Shown in pieces: positions 1 through 11,651 of a stretch of 64,000 nt of DNA (within the stretch, counting starts at the first letter, position 1; every line of letters starts with the position of its first letter). This DNA is from Hypericum androsaemum. Lineage: Eukaryota; Streptophyta; Magnoliopsida; Malpighiales; Hypericaceae. The stretch is taken from the NCBI GenBank assembly GCA_963995505.1, contig OZ023190.1, positions 9,790,162-9,854,161 on the forward strand. The letters run 5' to 3'. The notes beneath the pieces were generated by a model. It searched no databases and was not told where the DNA came from. It worked only from the letters and a program-made list of their open reading frames with translations. Position numbers and translations under genes: made by a program.

Positions 1-46
1 TTATCACGGAAAAACTTTTAACATGTTCATTCCTATACCCTTGCAG

Positions 47-3000
47 GAGTTCTTGATTCACGGTCCAGTTTGGAGAAAATTAATGGTGAATCAATGGAAT
101 GCCACACTCCTGAGGTTACTGATAAAGAAAATCATACGGATTCTACCGGTCACAGAATGTTGCTGTTTTCTGTTTTCTCATTACTTCAAAGGCTTGGAGC
201 TGATGAGAGGCCAGAGGTATGATGCTAGATCAATTTGGCTTCATTGACAGCCCAAACTCTAGAATTAGCTTACCTGCTACTTGTTATTGGCATGCATCTA
301 GAGCAGAATGTCTAATTCGGATCTATGATTGCGCAAAGCTTTGCAAGTGTTACAGTGATCCAAAATGAAAGGAGCTGGATGTTCTTCTCTATCTAAAATT
401 TTCTGGTGAACCTGTACTGTAGCATAGAGTCCACGGGACATTTTTTTAAACAGGGTCCACTGGACCTAGTTTGTGATATTATTCAGCTTTTAGGGGGATA
501 TGTGTGTAAAATAGATTCCCATTCACATTGCTGTCATGAAAATTTGTTCTGTAGATTTTGTAACTAAGCTGCTTCACTGTCAAATTTCTGGCTGTCTAAT
601 GAATTTAAATGACAGGTCAGAAATGCTGCTGTTAGGACACTCTTCCAGACACTTGGAAGTCATGGTCAAAAGCTTACAAAATCCATGTGGGAAGATTGTC
701 TGCAGAACTATATTTTCTCTGCTCTAGATCGTGCTTCTCATATGGTAACTAGAAGTGCTTCAAAGACATCTCTTCTTAGATTATTGCCTTCTTGGTTAAC
801 CCATGGGTGGAGCTGTCTTTTTATGGTGCAACCTTGTCAATATGTAGGCTGCAACGTCCTCGAAGGATGAATGGCAAGGTAAAGAGTTAGGAACTCGAGG
901 AGGAAAAGCAGTTCACATGCTGATTCATCACAGGTATGTGTTCATTTAATTGTATTTGTTTAGGGGCAATTTGTATTGTATCTAGTCTTCAGTTGCTTGT
1001 TTTGTTTTCCTTTGTTATCTACAGTCGCAACACTGCCCAGAAACAGTGGGATGAAACTCTAGTGCTTGTTCTTGGGGGAATTGCACGTTTGCTGCGTTCC
1101 TTTTTTCCTTTTCTCATTACCTTGAGCAATTTCCCTTCAGGTTGGTTTTTGTTTCTTCATGAACCCTGCAGAGCATTTTTCCATCTTTGCTTGAAGATGC
1201 ATACAACTAAATGCCATTTTTTTATATCAATAGGATGGGATTCATTGCTAATTTTGGTGAAGAACAGCAGTTTAAATGGTAGTAAGGAGGTTACTATTGC
1301 TGCGATAAGCTGTTTACAGACAACTGTTCTCTCTCATAGCCTTAAGGTAATAATCCTTTTCAAAATGACAATTTTCTTTCTGGGTTTAATAGTCAATTGT
1401 TTTGTCAATAATCTCTTCTAACTGCATGTGTAGAGGAATGCATTTCAGATTGCAGCATTTAAGCTGGAATGCACTTTTGACTTTGATTGTGTTTATTCAG
1501 GGAAACTTGCCATTGCCTTACCTTAACTCTATACTTGACGTTTATGAGCATGTTATTCAAAAATCACCAAGCTACGGCGGAAATGCAGCTAGCAAGTTGA
1601 AACAGGAAATTTTACACGGTCTTGGTAAGGATTCTCTAACCAGTGAATAGTTTTACTGCTGTATGCATAACAGAAGGGTAAAAATCGTAGTAGTAGAGCT
1701 GTTAATACTCCTTATGCTTGTTAGGAATAATGGTACTCCCACGGCTTTTTGATGAAAGATTTGAAGTGACTTTAAACTTCTCATTTGTTACGTGTTTAGT
1801 AGTTTCACTTCCACTTGATTACAGCAAGCAGGATTCCTTTCTTATTTGCTTCAATTCTTCTGGCAGGGGAACTGTATGTTCAATCACAGAGTATGTTCTC
1901 TGCTCAGATGTTCTCCCAGCTACTTACAATCTTAGATTTGGCAATCAGGGAAGAGTTACTCTGCAGTGATAGCTTTGAAACTGAATTTGTAAGTGATATT
2001 TTCAAGCCAGCATGTCTCATCTACTCCTAGATTGTGTCATTCATGTACAACGGTACTTTTCTGCTCATCAGTGTGTATACTTCTTTCTAAAAGCTTTCGC
2101 ATGCTGGTCATCTGCGATTATTGCTTTCGTGAGATTGCTTCTTTATTTATCAATATGTAGAAACATGCCCATCCCTGCTATCCTCCTAAACACTTGTTTA
2201 CATCAGATTTGGTGTCTTTTGCCCCTCAGGGACACATTCCACCTGTGTTACGTACGGTACTGGAGGTCTTGCCACAACTGCAGCCAGCAGAGCATATTTC
2301 TTCCATGTGGCTAGTTCTCCTTAGGGAGCTTCTGCTGTATCTTCCTAAACCAGATTCCTCCTTACCCGATGAAAAGGATGAAGCCAACCACGCCAATGGT
2401 GCTGACAATATCTTGGATTTGGGTATGGTGATGGTTTTGTTAGTTATCAGAAGTTGCATGTACTGGGATCTGAACTCCATATATATTATCACAGACAATT
2501 ACATGAAGAGGAGGATTGAGAAGTCCAATGGTGTAGCTTCCATGGCACTGCAAGTATCTGAATCTCCGCCTCGGAGCTCCAAATTATCTACAACCAATTT
2601 ATCCGCCATTCCGGGCTATCTATTTGGCGAAAAGCTTGTCCCAGTGGTGGTCGATCTTTTCCTGCTTGCCTCAGAAGTAGAAAAGTATATTATATGCCCT
2701 GAGATTATCCAAAGCATAGGAAGGTAATGATTTTAATTGGATTTTCTACGATGACAATAATACTGTGTACTTATGAGTTCTTCGCAAGTGATATGTTCCC
2801 GATCATGAGCTGTCTACTGCTCCATCTCCTTTTTGTTTATTCAATATACCTCTGTCTGAACTGTGCAAAAGAAATAACAATTCTGGATCTATATCCTTGT
2901 TAATAGTTTCAGGAGGCAACCAATGAAATATCATCTGATGGTGAAATTTTTTGCTAAGGTTATGTGTTGAATGGAGGTTTCTAAGAGTAATTATTTGCCA

Positions 3001-5250
3001 CAGATGATAATTATTAATGCCCTCATTCTTGGTATCATCCATGTCGCTCTTTTTATACAATAATTTATCAATAAGTCTTCTGTTAATTTCCATGCATTTT
3101 GTTACTGCAAAACCAGTTGATATAAATGAAGCATTCCTGTAAAATCTTGCATAATATAAGACCAGCTTTTTAGATTCTCTGTTTTGGAATTGAACCGGAG
3201 GCTAAACATTAATGTTTCTTTGAACTTGTCTTTCATTTCCTTTCTGCATGCTTTTCATTTGACGTTCACATGTTTCTAAATGTCTCCTTTAGGTGCATGA
3301 CAACAAGGAGAGATAATCCAGATGGTTCACTCTGGCGAGTTGCTGTGGAAGGATTCAACCGTGTTCTCGTTGAAGATATCTGCAAGTTTTCCGTGAACTT
3401 TGGACAGGAATCCAAAGTTAGCAAACCTGCAAGATTACGAATCTGGAAGGAAGTTGCCGATGTTTATGAGATATTTCTTGTTGGGCATTGTGGACGTCCC
3501 ATTCCTTCTCATTCCCTCTCAACTGGAGCACTTAAGGCTGATGAGGCTCTTGAAATGACCATTTTGAATATTCTAGTTGACAAGATACTCAAGGCACTGA
3601 CGGATGCTCCCCCTCAAGTAATTACTCACTGTCAACACTTTGTCTGCAATGTTAACAGCTTGTTTGACTTATAAGTAAGATGTGGTATGACCGAAGTAGG
3701 CATACTTATTTAGGTTCCATTGGTGACAGTTTGAGCTTGAAATCTTGAGTTGTTTTCTGCCAAATATAGTTGGTTCTATGTTGGGCAACTAGATATCGTC
3801 GCTGCTTAAGCGAACAGAGCTCCATTAGTTAGTGGTAACATTTTCTCGTCAAAAAAAGAACGTACAATTTACGTGCTCATCCAAGTCTTTACATTTGTCT
3901 CCTCCATTCATTGGATAACATTGTCCATACTTGCTTTTTCTTTTTCTTGATTCTGATTTGGAATCTCTCCCATTTTTACTAGGACTTTCAAGTACTTTCT
4001 CATAATTGGTAATTATTTTACCTAGATTCATGCAGGCTCAAGTCCTTGTATACCATACTTTTCTTATTGGGAATTTGGTTTTGCAGATTCTGGAGCGTTT
4101 GATTTCCACAATTGATCATTGTGCATCACGGACATGCTCGCTGCCTGTTGAGACTGTTGAACTTATGCCATCTCACTGTGGCAGGTTTTCATTAAGTTGC
4201 TTGCAGAAGCTATTTGCATTGAGCAGGTACTCCGTGGGGCATATTTGATAAACTCTCCTCTCTGGTTTTGAAATTGCATCTGTTGCTTTATTCTCTATTT
4301 GAATCTTCGAATAATTTAGGATAAAAGCATGTAATGTGCATCACTTGGCCAATTGGACGGTGAGCACTTTCACAATGATTAATATATGTGTGTGCTTTCT
4401 TAATTTGACATCCCAGTCATGCCTTGTTATTCTTTGCTCCAACTCTTTAACCGTTTTTTTAAATTAAAAAAACCCTCTTTCTCCCCTTCTAATTGTTTAA
4501 CCCTCCTATCTATATGTGCAATCATTATATGTTTGAACCTATAGATTTCACCTGAGATTCTTACTTTCATCCTTTGGAGTGTCTGCTTTTGATATTTTAC
4601 TGACTTTTATGTTGGGTCAGTTGTAATGACATAGCCAGTGATTGGAACCCTACAAGATTGGATGTCAGCAAAATATCAATTGGGGTACTTGTTGCTAGAT
4701 GCGAGTACATCTTGAACAGATTTTTGATGGACGAAGATAGCCTGGGTATGCACATTATTTACATTGTTTTAGCATAGCCAAAAGACAGGTTAAAATTGAT
4801 AGTTTTCTGGAAATTTTTGTTTCAGGGGAACGTCCCTTACCGACTACAAGGCTGGAAGAAGTTATCCATGTTCTTCAAGAACTTGCCAATTTAAAAGTTC
4901 ATCCAGAAACAGCAGTGGCCCTTGATTTACATCCAAATTTGAGAAATGGCCTTGTAGAATCAGAGAAGTATGGCAGGCGTCCTCATTTACTTGTCATGTT
5001 CCCATCATTCTGTGAGCTTGTTATGACAAGGTAAGGAAAGATCTTTGATTTGCTTCACATTGATTCCCAACCCGGGCCACGTCCATGTTGTGCTTCTGTT
5101 GTTTCGCAACATGCATTTTCTGGTCTAGGCGCTGAAACTATGTCTTTTGGTCTCTGGATCAGGGAAGAGAGAGTGAGGGCGTTGGTGCAGATCTTACTGA
5201 GACTTGTCGCAAAAGAATTGGCACTTGAAAGAGTTGGCGTTTCTGGTTGA
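47..5250 (+). CDS. MON2: Protein MON2 homologue, 3' part of the gene (14 exons seen)
   Basis: MON2 proteins are large HEAT-repeat relatives of Sec7 Arf-GEFs, without the Sec7 domain, that act at the Golgi/endosome in membrane trafficking. The gene enters from the left edge, so the N-terminal part is missing. Exons inferred from reading frame plus GT-AG sites: 47-216, 616-744, 848-933, 1025-1140, 1234-1346, 1501-1624, 1867-1988, 2230-2422, 2495-2723, 3293-3617, 4087-4226, 4621-4745, 4826-5030, 5163-5250. Family-typical stretches include TLFQTLGSHGQKL (exon 2), QKQWDETLVLVLGGIARLLRSF (exon 4, shown only in part), PYLNSILDVYEHVIQKS (exon 6) and a C-terminus ending VGVSG then TGA at 5248-5250. 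Exon 4 ends NFPS|, and the next exon resumes with WDSLLILVKNSSLNGSKEV, as the family requires. No stops or frameshifts were seen. It looks like a functional host gene. Confidence 0.9.
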
Positions 5251-6482
5251 CAGTGCGGATTCAGTTATGTTGTATAGCGGATACGTATGATGTGATGTTT
5301 TGTTCATCGTATAGGTGGTGAGGTTTCCTCTGTGCTACGTGCTTTCCAGTTTTGTATTCTTCAGGCGTGTACATGAGAACATAAATGTCTATTGTTGTGT
5401 ACTATTTCCTGAACTTAAATGAGTGAGAAGGTTTAGTTTGATGGTCATATGTGCATTCGCAGTCATCACCTCATTTGTTCTGCACCAATTACCGAAGACA
5501 GATTATTCTGAAATTACTTGGACACTGGTACTCTGCTCCATCTCTTTCACCCTCGAGTCTAGAGACTTGCGACTACTCGGACACTGAAATCGATGGTCGG
5601 AAATGAAGCAGTCTGATCTCGGACACGTTGGGGACTCCGGGAGATTGTACTGTGCTTTTTGTCCCATAGTCGTGTGCTTTTTTCCGGCTCGTTACCGCTA
5701 TAAAGACGATTCTGTTTTTCACAATTTTTGAGTCATAGTTCTCGAGTGTGTCCTATCAGTCGATAAAAGAGAGAAGGCTAGTGTTGGGCGCTCACGTTTT
5801 TCGACTCATTGCTCAAGATGTACACCAGCTCCGGTAAGTTCGGTCTCTTCAGATACAAATTGTGAGGGAACCAACTAAAGCTTATTTTGCTCCCCAGAAG
5901 TGGAGAACAACAGGGAGGTGGCCAAGGAAAACGGAAGCAACTATATAGACTTGAAATGGCTCAACGTCTATGATGTCTTTTTATTATTTTAAGTGATCTG
6001 GTTTTGATCCTAGCCGCTGCCGCTATGGATGCGGACACACCATAAGGATGCCTTACTAGTCGTAAGTGTGGTAGACTTCTTAAAAAATGTTAAAAATCTA
6101 GATTTACGATTTTGAGTTGGGTATTAAAAAAAAATTAGTAGTAAGTTGAGAGACTACTCACATTCTTGTGGTAGGAAGCATGAAGCCGTTATTTCAGTCC
6201 GCAAAACTCTGCCAACTCACCTGAATTCTCTGAACTTCCTAGCTATTACAAGTTCCAAAGCCTAACATTTTCTTGATTCGTCAGACTGCCCCACTTGAAG
6301 CACACTCTTTTTGCTCATGTCAATTCTCTACCTAGCTTTTCTCCTCTTCCAACAAATTCTGGAGACTTTTTTTTAGGAAAAGGAGAAAAGGGTAAATCAC
6401 ACTAAACTTGCACATTTCATTGCTCATATCTACAACAACAACTTCCTACTGCAATTCCTCTGAAGCAGACTAACTTACCATC
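5251..6482. other. Intergenic: MON2 3' UTR and upstream region of the oxidase gene
   Basis: The first 150-200 bases are the likely 3' UTR of the MON2 homologue (T/G-rich, no clear AATAAA). The rest has no convincing reading frame. A short A-tract lies near 6125. Bases 6340-6480 are A/C-rich and form the probable leader of the following gene. No recognisable transposon terminus was seen. Confidence 0.5.
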
Positions 6483-8177
6483 ATGCTCACATCGTCCCCT
6501 GTCACCGTTGAGCTCCTTCTCATCATGCTCACGTCTTTCAGTTTCTTGTTACCAGTTACAACATCTCATCCAAACTATCAATCGCTTGCAACAGCTCGCC
6601 GCACAGGCCAATGGTCGGTATTGCAGAAAAGCATAGGCATATCAGCAATGCACATTCAGCTTCTGCACAACAACAAAGTAGTCATGTACGACAGGACGGA
6701 TTTCGGCCCCTCCAACCTCTCCCTCCCTCGTGGCTTCTGTCGGTCGGATCCTAATGACACGGTGCTCAAACTTGATTGCACAGCGCATTCCGTCTTGTAC
6801 GACATTGCCACCAATACATACCGGCCTCTGATGGTCCAAACCGACACTTGGTGCTCTTCCGGTGCAGTCCTGCACAATGGAACATTAGTCCAAACCGGTG
6901 GCTACAACGATGGTGACCGCACAATACGCACATTCGCTCCATGTGAACACGACACCAACTGTGACTGGACCGAGCTCCCGAACTATCTGTCCCGAAGAAG
7001 ATGGTACGCCTCCAATCAGATACTACCGGATGGCAGGATCATAGTCCTCGGAGGGAGGAGACAATTCAACTACGAGTTTTATCCTAACACCAATACACCA
7101 GGCTCTTACTACCTCCAATTCCTGAGAACCACAACAGATGGAAGAGAGGAAAACAACCTCTACCCTTTTCTACACCTCTTGCCAGATGGAAACCTCTTCA
7201 TTTTCGCCAACACGAAGTCCGTACTCCTCGACTACTCCCGGGGACTTGTGATCAGGGAATTCCCCGACATCCCTGGACGCCACTGTCGAAACTACCCCTG
7301 TTCGGGCTCCTCTGTGCTACTACCACTCCAAGGAGACAGCCTCAACCCGAAAGCCGAGATCCTCGTCTGTGGCGGCGCACCAAGATCAAGAAGGTCGAGG
7401 AGAAGGAGGAGGAGCAGCAACGATAGGAACTCGTTACAAGCAAGCTCCACATGTGGCCGCCTGGTGGCAAGCGACCATGATCAAGACCCCAAGTGGGAGA
7501 TGGAGGAAATGCCATCTCCCAGAGTCATGGGAGACATGGTGCTTCTTCCCACAGGTGACATACTCATTGTCAACGGAGCCATGCTTGGCATTGCAGGGTG
7601 GGAAAGGGCAAGCCGACCCGCGACCAGGCCGGCCCTGTACCGCCCGAACCATCCACCCGGTTCGCGGTTCTCGGTCATGTCCCGGGCTTCAAGGCCAAGG
7701 CTGTACCACTCCTCAGCCATCCTCTTACCCGATGGACGCGTCCTGGTCGGTGGAAGTAACCCTCATGTTTCCTACAACTTCAGCGACGTCCACTTCCCTA
7801 CGGACCTAAGCCTGGAGGCGTTCTCGCCACCTTACCTGTTGTCCTCGAGACCAAGGCCTAGGATCGTGTCTTTTGGCGGGACCATGCAATACGGGGAGCG
7901 GTTCGAATTGGATTTCCACGTGGATCGTTACAAGGGGAGGGAGCTTCTCTCCGTGAGGATCGTTTCTCCTTCTTTTACTACTCACTCTTTTGGGATGAAC
8001 CTTAGGATGGTGGTCTTGAGGTTGCTTGAGGTTCAAGTCAACGGTACTATGCATGTATTTCGCTTGTCAGGCCTTGGACCGCCTACCGAAAGGGTGGCTC
8101 CTCCGGGTTACTACATGTTGTTCGTGGTTCATCGTAGTGTTCCTAGCCCGGGCGCATGGGCGAAGATATCCAATTAG
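6483..8177 (+). CDS. GLOX: Aldehyde (glyoxal) oxidase-like copper radical oxidase, secreted
   Basis: Intact single-exon gene for 564 residues. Members oxidise simple aldehydes to acids with release of H2O2, using a mononuclear copper and a Cys-Tyr radical cofactor, in the apoplast or cell wall. Residues 9-28 form a hydrophobic signal peptide (VELLLIMLTSFSFLLPV). A glyoxal oxidase N-terminal domain follows, made of kelch-like repeats with the phrase LPDG near 181, 233 and 415, and then a C-terminal DUF1929-type domain. By position against galactose oxidase, the cofactor and copper ligands appear kept: Cys124 (DTWCSSG), Tyr175 (RRWYAS), Tyr408-His409 (RLYHSS) and His501 (FTTHSF). An Arg-rich insert at 301-310 (RSRRSRRRRR) sits in a loop between repeats and is unusual. 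A second ATG lies at 6525; the first keeps a normal signal peptide. The tight relatives and the exact substrate cannot be fixed from sequence. Confidence 0.92.
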   Translation: MLTSSPVTVELLLIMLTSFSFLLPVTTSHPNYQSLATARRTGQWSVLQKSIGISAMHIQLLHNNKVVMYDRTDFGPSNLSLPRGFCRSDPNDTVLKLDCTAHSVLYDIATNTYRPLMVQTDTWCSSGAVLHNGTLVQTGGYNDGDRTIRTFAPCEHDTNCDWTELPNYLSRRRWYASNQILPDGRIIVLGGRRQFNYEFYPNTNTPGSYYLQFLRTTTDGREENNLYPFLHLLPDGNLFIFANTKSVLLDYSRGLVIREFPDIPGRHCRNYPCSGSSVLLPLQGDSLNPKAEILVCGGAPRSRRSRRRRRSSNDRNSLQASSTCGRLVASDHDQDPKWEMEEMPSPRVMGDMVLLPTGDILIVNGAMLGIAGWERASRPATRPALYRPNHPPGSRFSVMSRASRPRLYHSSAILLPDGRVLVGGSNPHVSYNFSDVHFPTDLSLEAFSPPYLLSSRPRPRIVSFGGTMQYGERFELDFHVDRYKGRELLSVRIVSPSFTTHSFGMNLRMVVLRLLEVQVNGTMHVFRLSGLGPPTERVAPPGYYMLFVVHRSVPSPGAWAKISN

Positions 8178-8679
8178 AAGTTTCGAGTTTGAATTATAGT
8201 GTATATTTTTTCAATTAACGTGAGACACCTTAAAAACAACATTTCTTACATTTTACTACAAAACACGTATAATTTTTCCGCAGATCCATAATAATCAAAT
8301 CAATATTGATTTGGTTGTTAGAAATGGAACAAGCCTCCGGGATAGCTCCTTAATCAACAGCGCAGAAATCACTAAAAAAGATTGAGTTCAACTGATCAAA
8401 GTCTCGTTTGGATTCAGCAATTTAAATTGATTGTCGTTATTATTCTACTTTATAAATCAAGCATACCCAAAAGAAATCCAATCCATGTAACATGTCTTCA
8501 ACTAATAAATACACTTGATAAGTGAGTAATTTTATGATAATCGAACTTTGATATTTCAAAATAGAAATTGAATTATATAATATCTATCATTAAATTATTA
8601 ATCGGTAAATCTAAATATGTACCAAATTATAACTATAGCAAAAAATTGCTTAATGTAACTAGAAAACCAACGTCAACGA
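8178..8679. other. AT-rich intergenic sequence
   Basis: This is the 3' flank of the oxidase gene. It is AT-rich, with no reading frame, RNA gene or clear repeat boundary that I can support. Confidence 0.5.
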
Positions 8680-9130
8680 GCGCGTCTGGTTGGACGGGGC
8701 TAATACGAGGGGAGTTGTTCAAGAAAATCTGGTACGCCATATTTGCAGTTGTTCTCTGGTGTACTTACAAGGTGATCTTCAATAGTATGGAGGCGAGGAT
8801 GGACGTTCTTTTGCGTTATGTTTCGAGGTGTCTTGTCGAGTGGGCGTTTTGGTCGAGTCTGTCCAAGGAATTCCACTTCCAAGACGTTTCGCTGCTCCTC
8901 AAAACAACAGTGTGGTTCTACATTTGTTGCGGCAGTACGTAGAACGGATTGATGTATCTCCTATGTTTCATAGCAAAGCTATCTCTTTGGGTCTGGGATG
9001 TTGCGACTTGGGTGTATCATGCGGTTTGGGTTTGGGGCATCTAGGTATCTTATTATGCGGCACAAATGTGTGGTATCTTTTTATGGTATTTTTTTCTATT
9101 GTAGATTTGTTCCTTTTTGTTTGATAAGTA
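8680..9130 (+). pseudogene. LINE (L1-type) 3' end remnant
   Basis: A translated stretch from about 8690 reads KKIWYAIFAVVLWCTYKV followed by an IFN-like motif and LSKEFHF. This resembles the extreme C-terminus of plant L1-type ORF2, after the zinc-binding domain, where a pattern like W-x-x-x-F-F-A-V-V-W-x-x-W-x-x-R-N-x-x-x-F-N is usual. A frame change near 8940 is followed by a low-complexity C-terminal tail. No reverse transcriptase, RNase H or poly(A) tail remains, so it would be a 5'-truncated, decayed copy. The call rests on pattern memory only. Confidence 0.4.
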
Positions 9131-10000
9131 TTGTAAGTTTTTTTCTATAAATTTTATCATGATAAAATTTTGACAAGTTCCGTAATCGAAATTTTATACT
9201 CAACGTATAAAGTTTAACACACTTGGGGGTTTACGCTTGGGGTTTCTGTGTAGTTACTTACTTGGCAACTACGGATACTTGGACATAATTGTAACTAAGG
9301 GTTTAATTGCCTTGATTCGTGGAATATATTTTACCTTTCAAAACAACGAGCCCTTTCCCAATGTGAGGGTCATATTTTTTTATGTCTATGTCCTCTTGCT
9401 GCTGTTGAATTGGAACGTCATCACTTTAATCTGAAATTCTGAATTATAACATTATTTTCTTCTCCACTGCTTTTGTAGATAATTCGACTGTTGTATCCTT
9501 AAAAAAGCAACTCCCAAATAAAATTGAATATCCTGCCTGCTATTGAATTGATTTTTTAACTGTTGTATTAAACAATGATTTTGTAATTGATAACAAACAT
9601 AAAATTTCTTGAATTGAAACTTAGATAAACATGAAAATTCTTACTCCTTGATTTATTAGTCAATGGAGGGTGTTAAATATAAATATAAAATAACCAAAAA
9701 TTGCTCAAAATAAACCGGGCACGGTTCATGTTAATTGTTGAATAGAATAAATTTGACAATTAGATTCGAATTGCGTGTCACGGGTGGGGACGTGATCACT
9801 GCCTGTCTGTCTCACAATCTTTGATATTAGATAAACAGCTGTTTGATTCATTGGGGGCTGCGCTCACATTTCCTTTTGTCATTTAATTGTTTAATTTTAG
9901 TTAAACTGTCGTATTCTTGTTTTATAACAGATATTCGAATTTTGTAAATTTACTAATCCAGATTTGACTTTTCACTCGATATCTGAATAGACTAAAACAT
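9131..10000. other. AT-rich non-coding sequence
   Basis: No supportable gene. A short frame near 9237-9434 is low-complexity and has no family signature. The sequence is AT-rich, like the flank of an old insertion. Confidence 0.4.
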
Positions 10001-10190
10001 GTTTTATTTTTTGTTGACAGTTAATCTGTCCTATTAACGTCTGAGAGAATGAGTTGGGTGGGGTTTGATTAATTTGTCACTCCGTACCGTGAGTCAGTAG
10101 TTGCTTTGTCTGGGCTGAGCCAGTTACCCTTTTTTTTTTTTGAGGAGACGCTTACTAGAAGTACCAACCAAGTTAGTATAAACCTTGCCT
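10001..10190 (+). repeat. Left copy of imperfect direct repeat flanking the MULE/PMD block
   Basis: The core at 10084-10124 (GTACCGTGAGTCAGTAGTTG, then CTTTGTCTGGGCTG) recurs at 20239-20275 with only a few changes in the same orientation. Weaker matches extend on both sides: an ATGTTTTATT-like block and TTAATCTGT upstream, and CCAACCAAGTTAG downstream. Confidence 0.6.
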
Positions 10191-10609
10191 TTATGTTATT
10201 GACGTTACACTTGTTTAATTTTAGTACAGTTAGTAACTTGTCTAATTTTTTTTACTTTTTATTATATTTTTTTAATCCCTAAAAAAGTAACTTGTTTATA
10301 CTTTTTCTCAAAGAAAACCTCAAATGTATAACCATAAATGCATTAATGTCATCTACATTTCACCTTCAGACTAGTTCTCATCTGGTCCAATCAGATCATC
10401 AAATAAATAATTTATTTCTTTCTCATCCACATACAACTCAACCATGTCACACATTTTACACCTCTCATTGATAAAAATTGAAAATATTTAGACCCGTTCT
10501 TTGAATTTTAAACCACGTGTTATTCAAGTGTAATAGTGCGATACCATAAGATACTAAATTGAACCCTTTCTATTTTATTTTAGATTCGACTTTTTTTGTC
10601 TGCCAAACC

Positions 10610-10662
10610 AAGATCTGACTTTTTTGGTCGAACCTAACATCCGACCAAAAAAGTCAGATCTT
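10610..10662. repeat. Perfect 21-bp inverted repeat (hairpin, 11-base loop)
   Basis: The arms at 10610-10630 and 10642-10662 are exact reverse complements, built around GATCTGACTTTTTTGGTCG, with an 11-base loop. Partial direct copies of the same word occur just outside (about 10586 and 10672). The hairpin lies some 80 bases upstream of a TATA box, so it may be a regulatory palindrome of the element's promoter or a subterminal feature of the transposon. Confidence 0.85.
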
Positions 10663-10744
10663 AGTCAATATCCAGCTTTTTTGTCGGATCTTAGTCGATA
10701 TTCCAAAATCTACTTTTACAGATTTCGGATATGGGATTACCCCC

Positions 10745-10836
10745 TATATAATTGACCCTGCGTGTTCCATTTCTTCATTCAACCATCCTCTCTGCCTTTC
10801 ATTTCTCTCATCCTCTCTGCCGACCATTTCTTTCAG
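10745..10836 (+). promoter_or_regulatory. Probable TATA box and non-coding first exon of the MULE transposase
   Basis: TATATAATT at 10745-10753 is followed by a CT-rich leader (CCTCTCTGCC repeated) and a good donor site, TTTCAG|GTAATT at 10836/10837. A matching acceptor (TTGTTGTAG) ends at 11643, eight bases before the ATG at 11652. The arrangement fits a 5' UTR intron of about 0.8 kb. It is inferred from spacing and splice signals. Confidence 0.5.
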
Positions 10837-11088
10837 GTAATTAATTTACTTAAATATTTTGATTTATATGTAGAGCCCGCTTATTAATTATGAATAATTT
10901 ATCTATTTTAGTTCATACGATATACGTAATGTAAGAGAATGTTAAGAATACTTTGTCTATTTTAGTGGATATTTTAGATATACGAGATGTATGAGAATTA
11001 TGAGAAGAAATATTTAGGAAAAATTCATTGTCATTTCTCAACTTTTCTCGAAATATTTATAATGTTTAGAATAACATTTTTTTAGAAA

Positions 11089-11535
11089 ATGAAAAAAATA
11101 AACTGACCAACCCGCCCGGTTCGACCCTGGCATATTTTTCGAGTGTGTTAAGTGATTTGTTTAAAATTTTGTCGGTTGGGTTGGGTAAAATTTGGTCGGA
11201 CTGGGTGGTTTGATTCAAAAACTGACCAGTTCGACTAGTTATATGGTTTTTAAAATTTTTTTGGGTTGGCTGGGTAAATTCCAGTCGGACCAGGTGGTCG
11301 GAGTAAAAAACTCACCAATCCACCCGGTTCGACCTAATTTTGAGTGTGATTTTTTTATTTTTTAGGTTCGGTTTGGTAAATTTTGGTCGAACTGGGTGGT
11401 CGAGTAAAAAAAAGCGACCAACCCTTACGGTCCGACCGAATTTAGTTTGGTTCTTAAGATGGTCGGCTTAGCACCTTCGGAGATGGTTGTTGTCCACTTC
11501 ATGGTCCGACCGATCAGACCGCAAGTCAAACCAAA
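11089..11535. repeat. Degenerate GACC/GGTC-rich tandem repeat
   Basis: A loose unit of about 110 bases (CTGACCAACCCGCCCGGTTC type, then GGTTGGGTAAAATTTGGTCG type) is repeated about four times, so both GGTCGGAC and GTCCGACC words recur. Similar sequence lies at the other end of the block (19435-19620), and short related pieces occur near 45060 and 45550. It lies inside the presumed transposase leader intron. Confidence 0.6.
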
Positions 11536-11651
11536 ATTTTAAAAATGATGGAGAAGAATGTCTGTTTATATGACATTTTCGTTAATATAAATAATATTTT
11601 GTTCTGCTAATATAGAATCACATATTATTTTATTTTGTTGTAGTGTTAATA

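Noticed and set aside
2226..2498. Antisense open frame in the MON2 region
   Set aside because: Lies wholly opposite conserved MON2 exons and has no signature of its own.
6642..8054. Several open frames on both strands within the oxidase gene
   Set aside because: Shadows of a GC-rich single-exon gene; none shows a family motif.
9237..9434. Possible small membrane protein
   Set aside because: Hydrophobic only because the DNA is T-rich; no ribosome context or homology.
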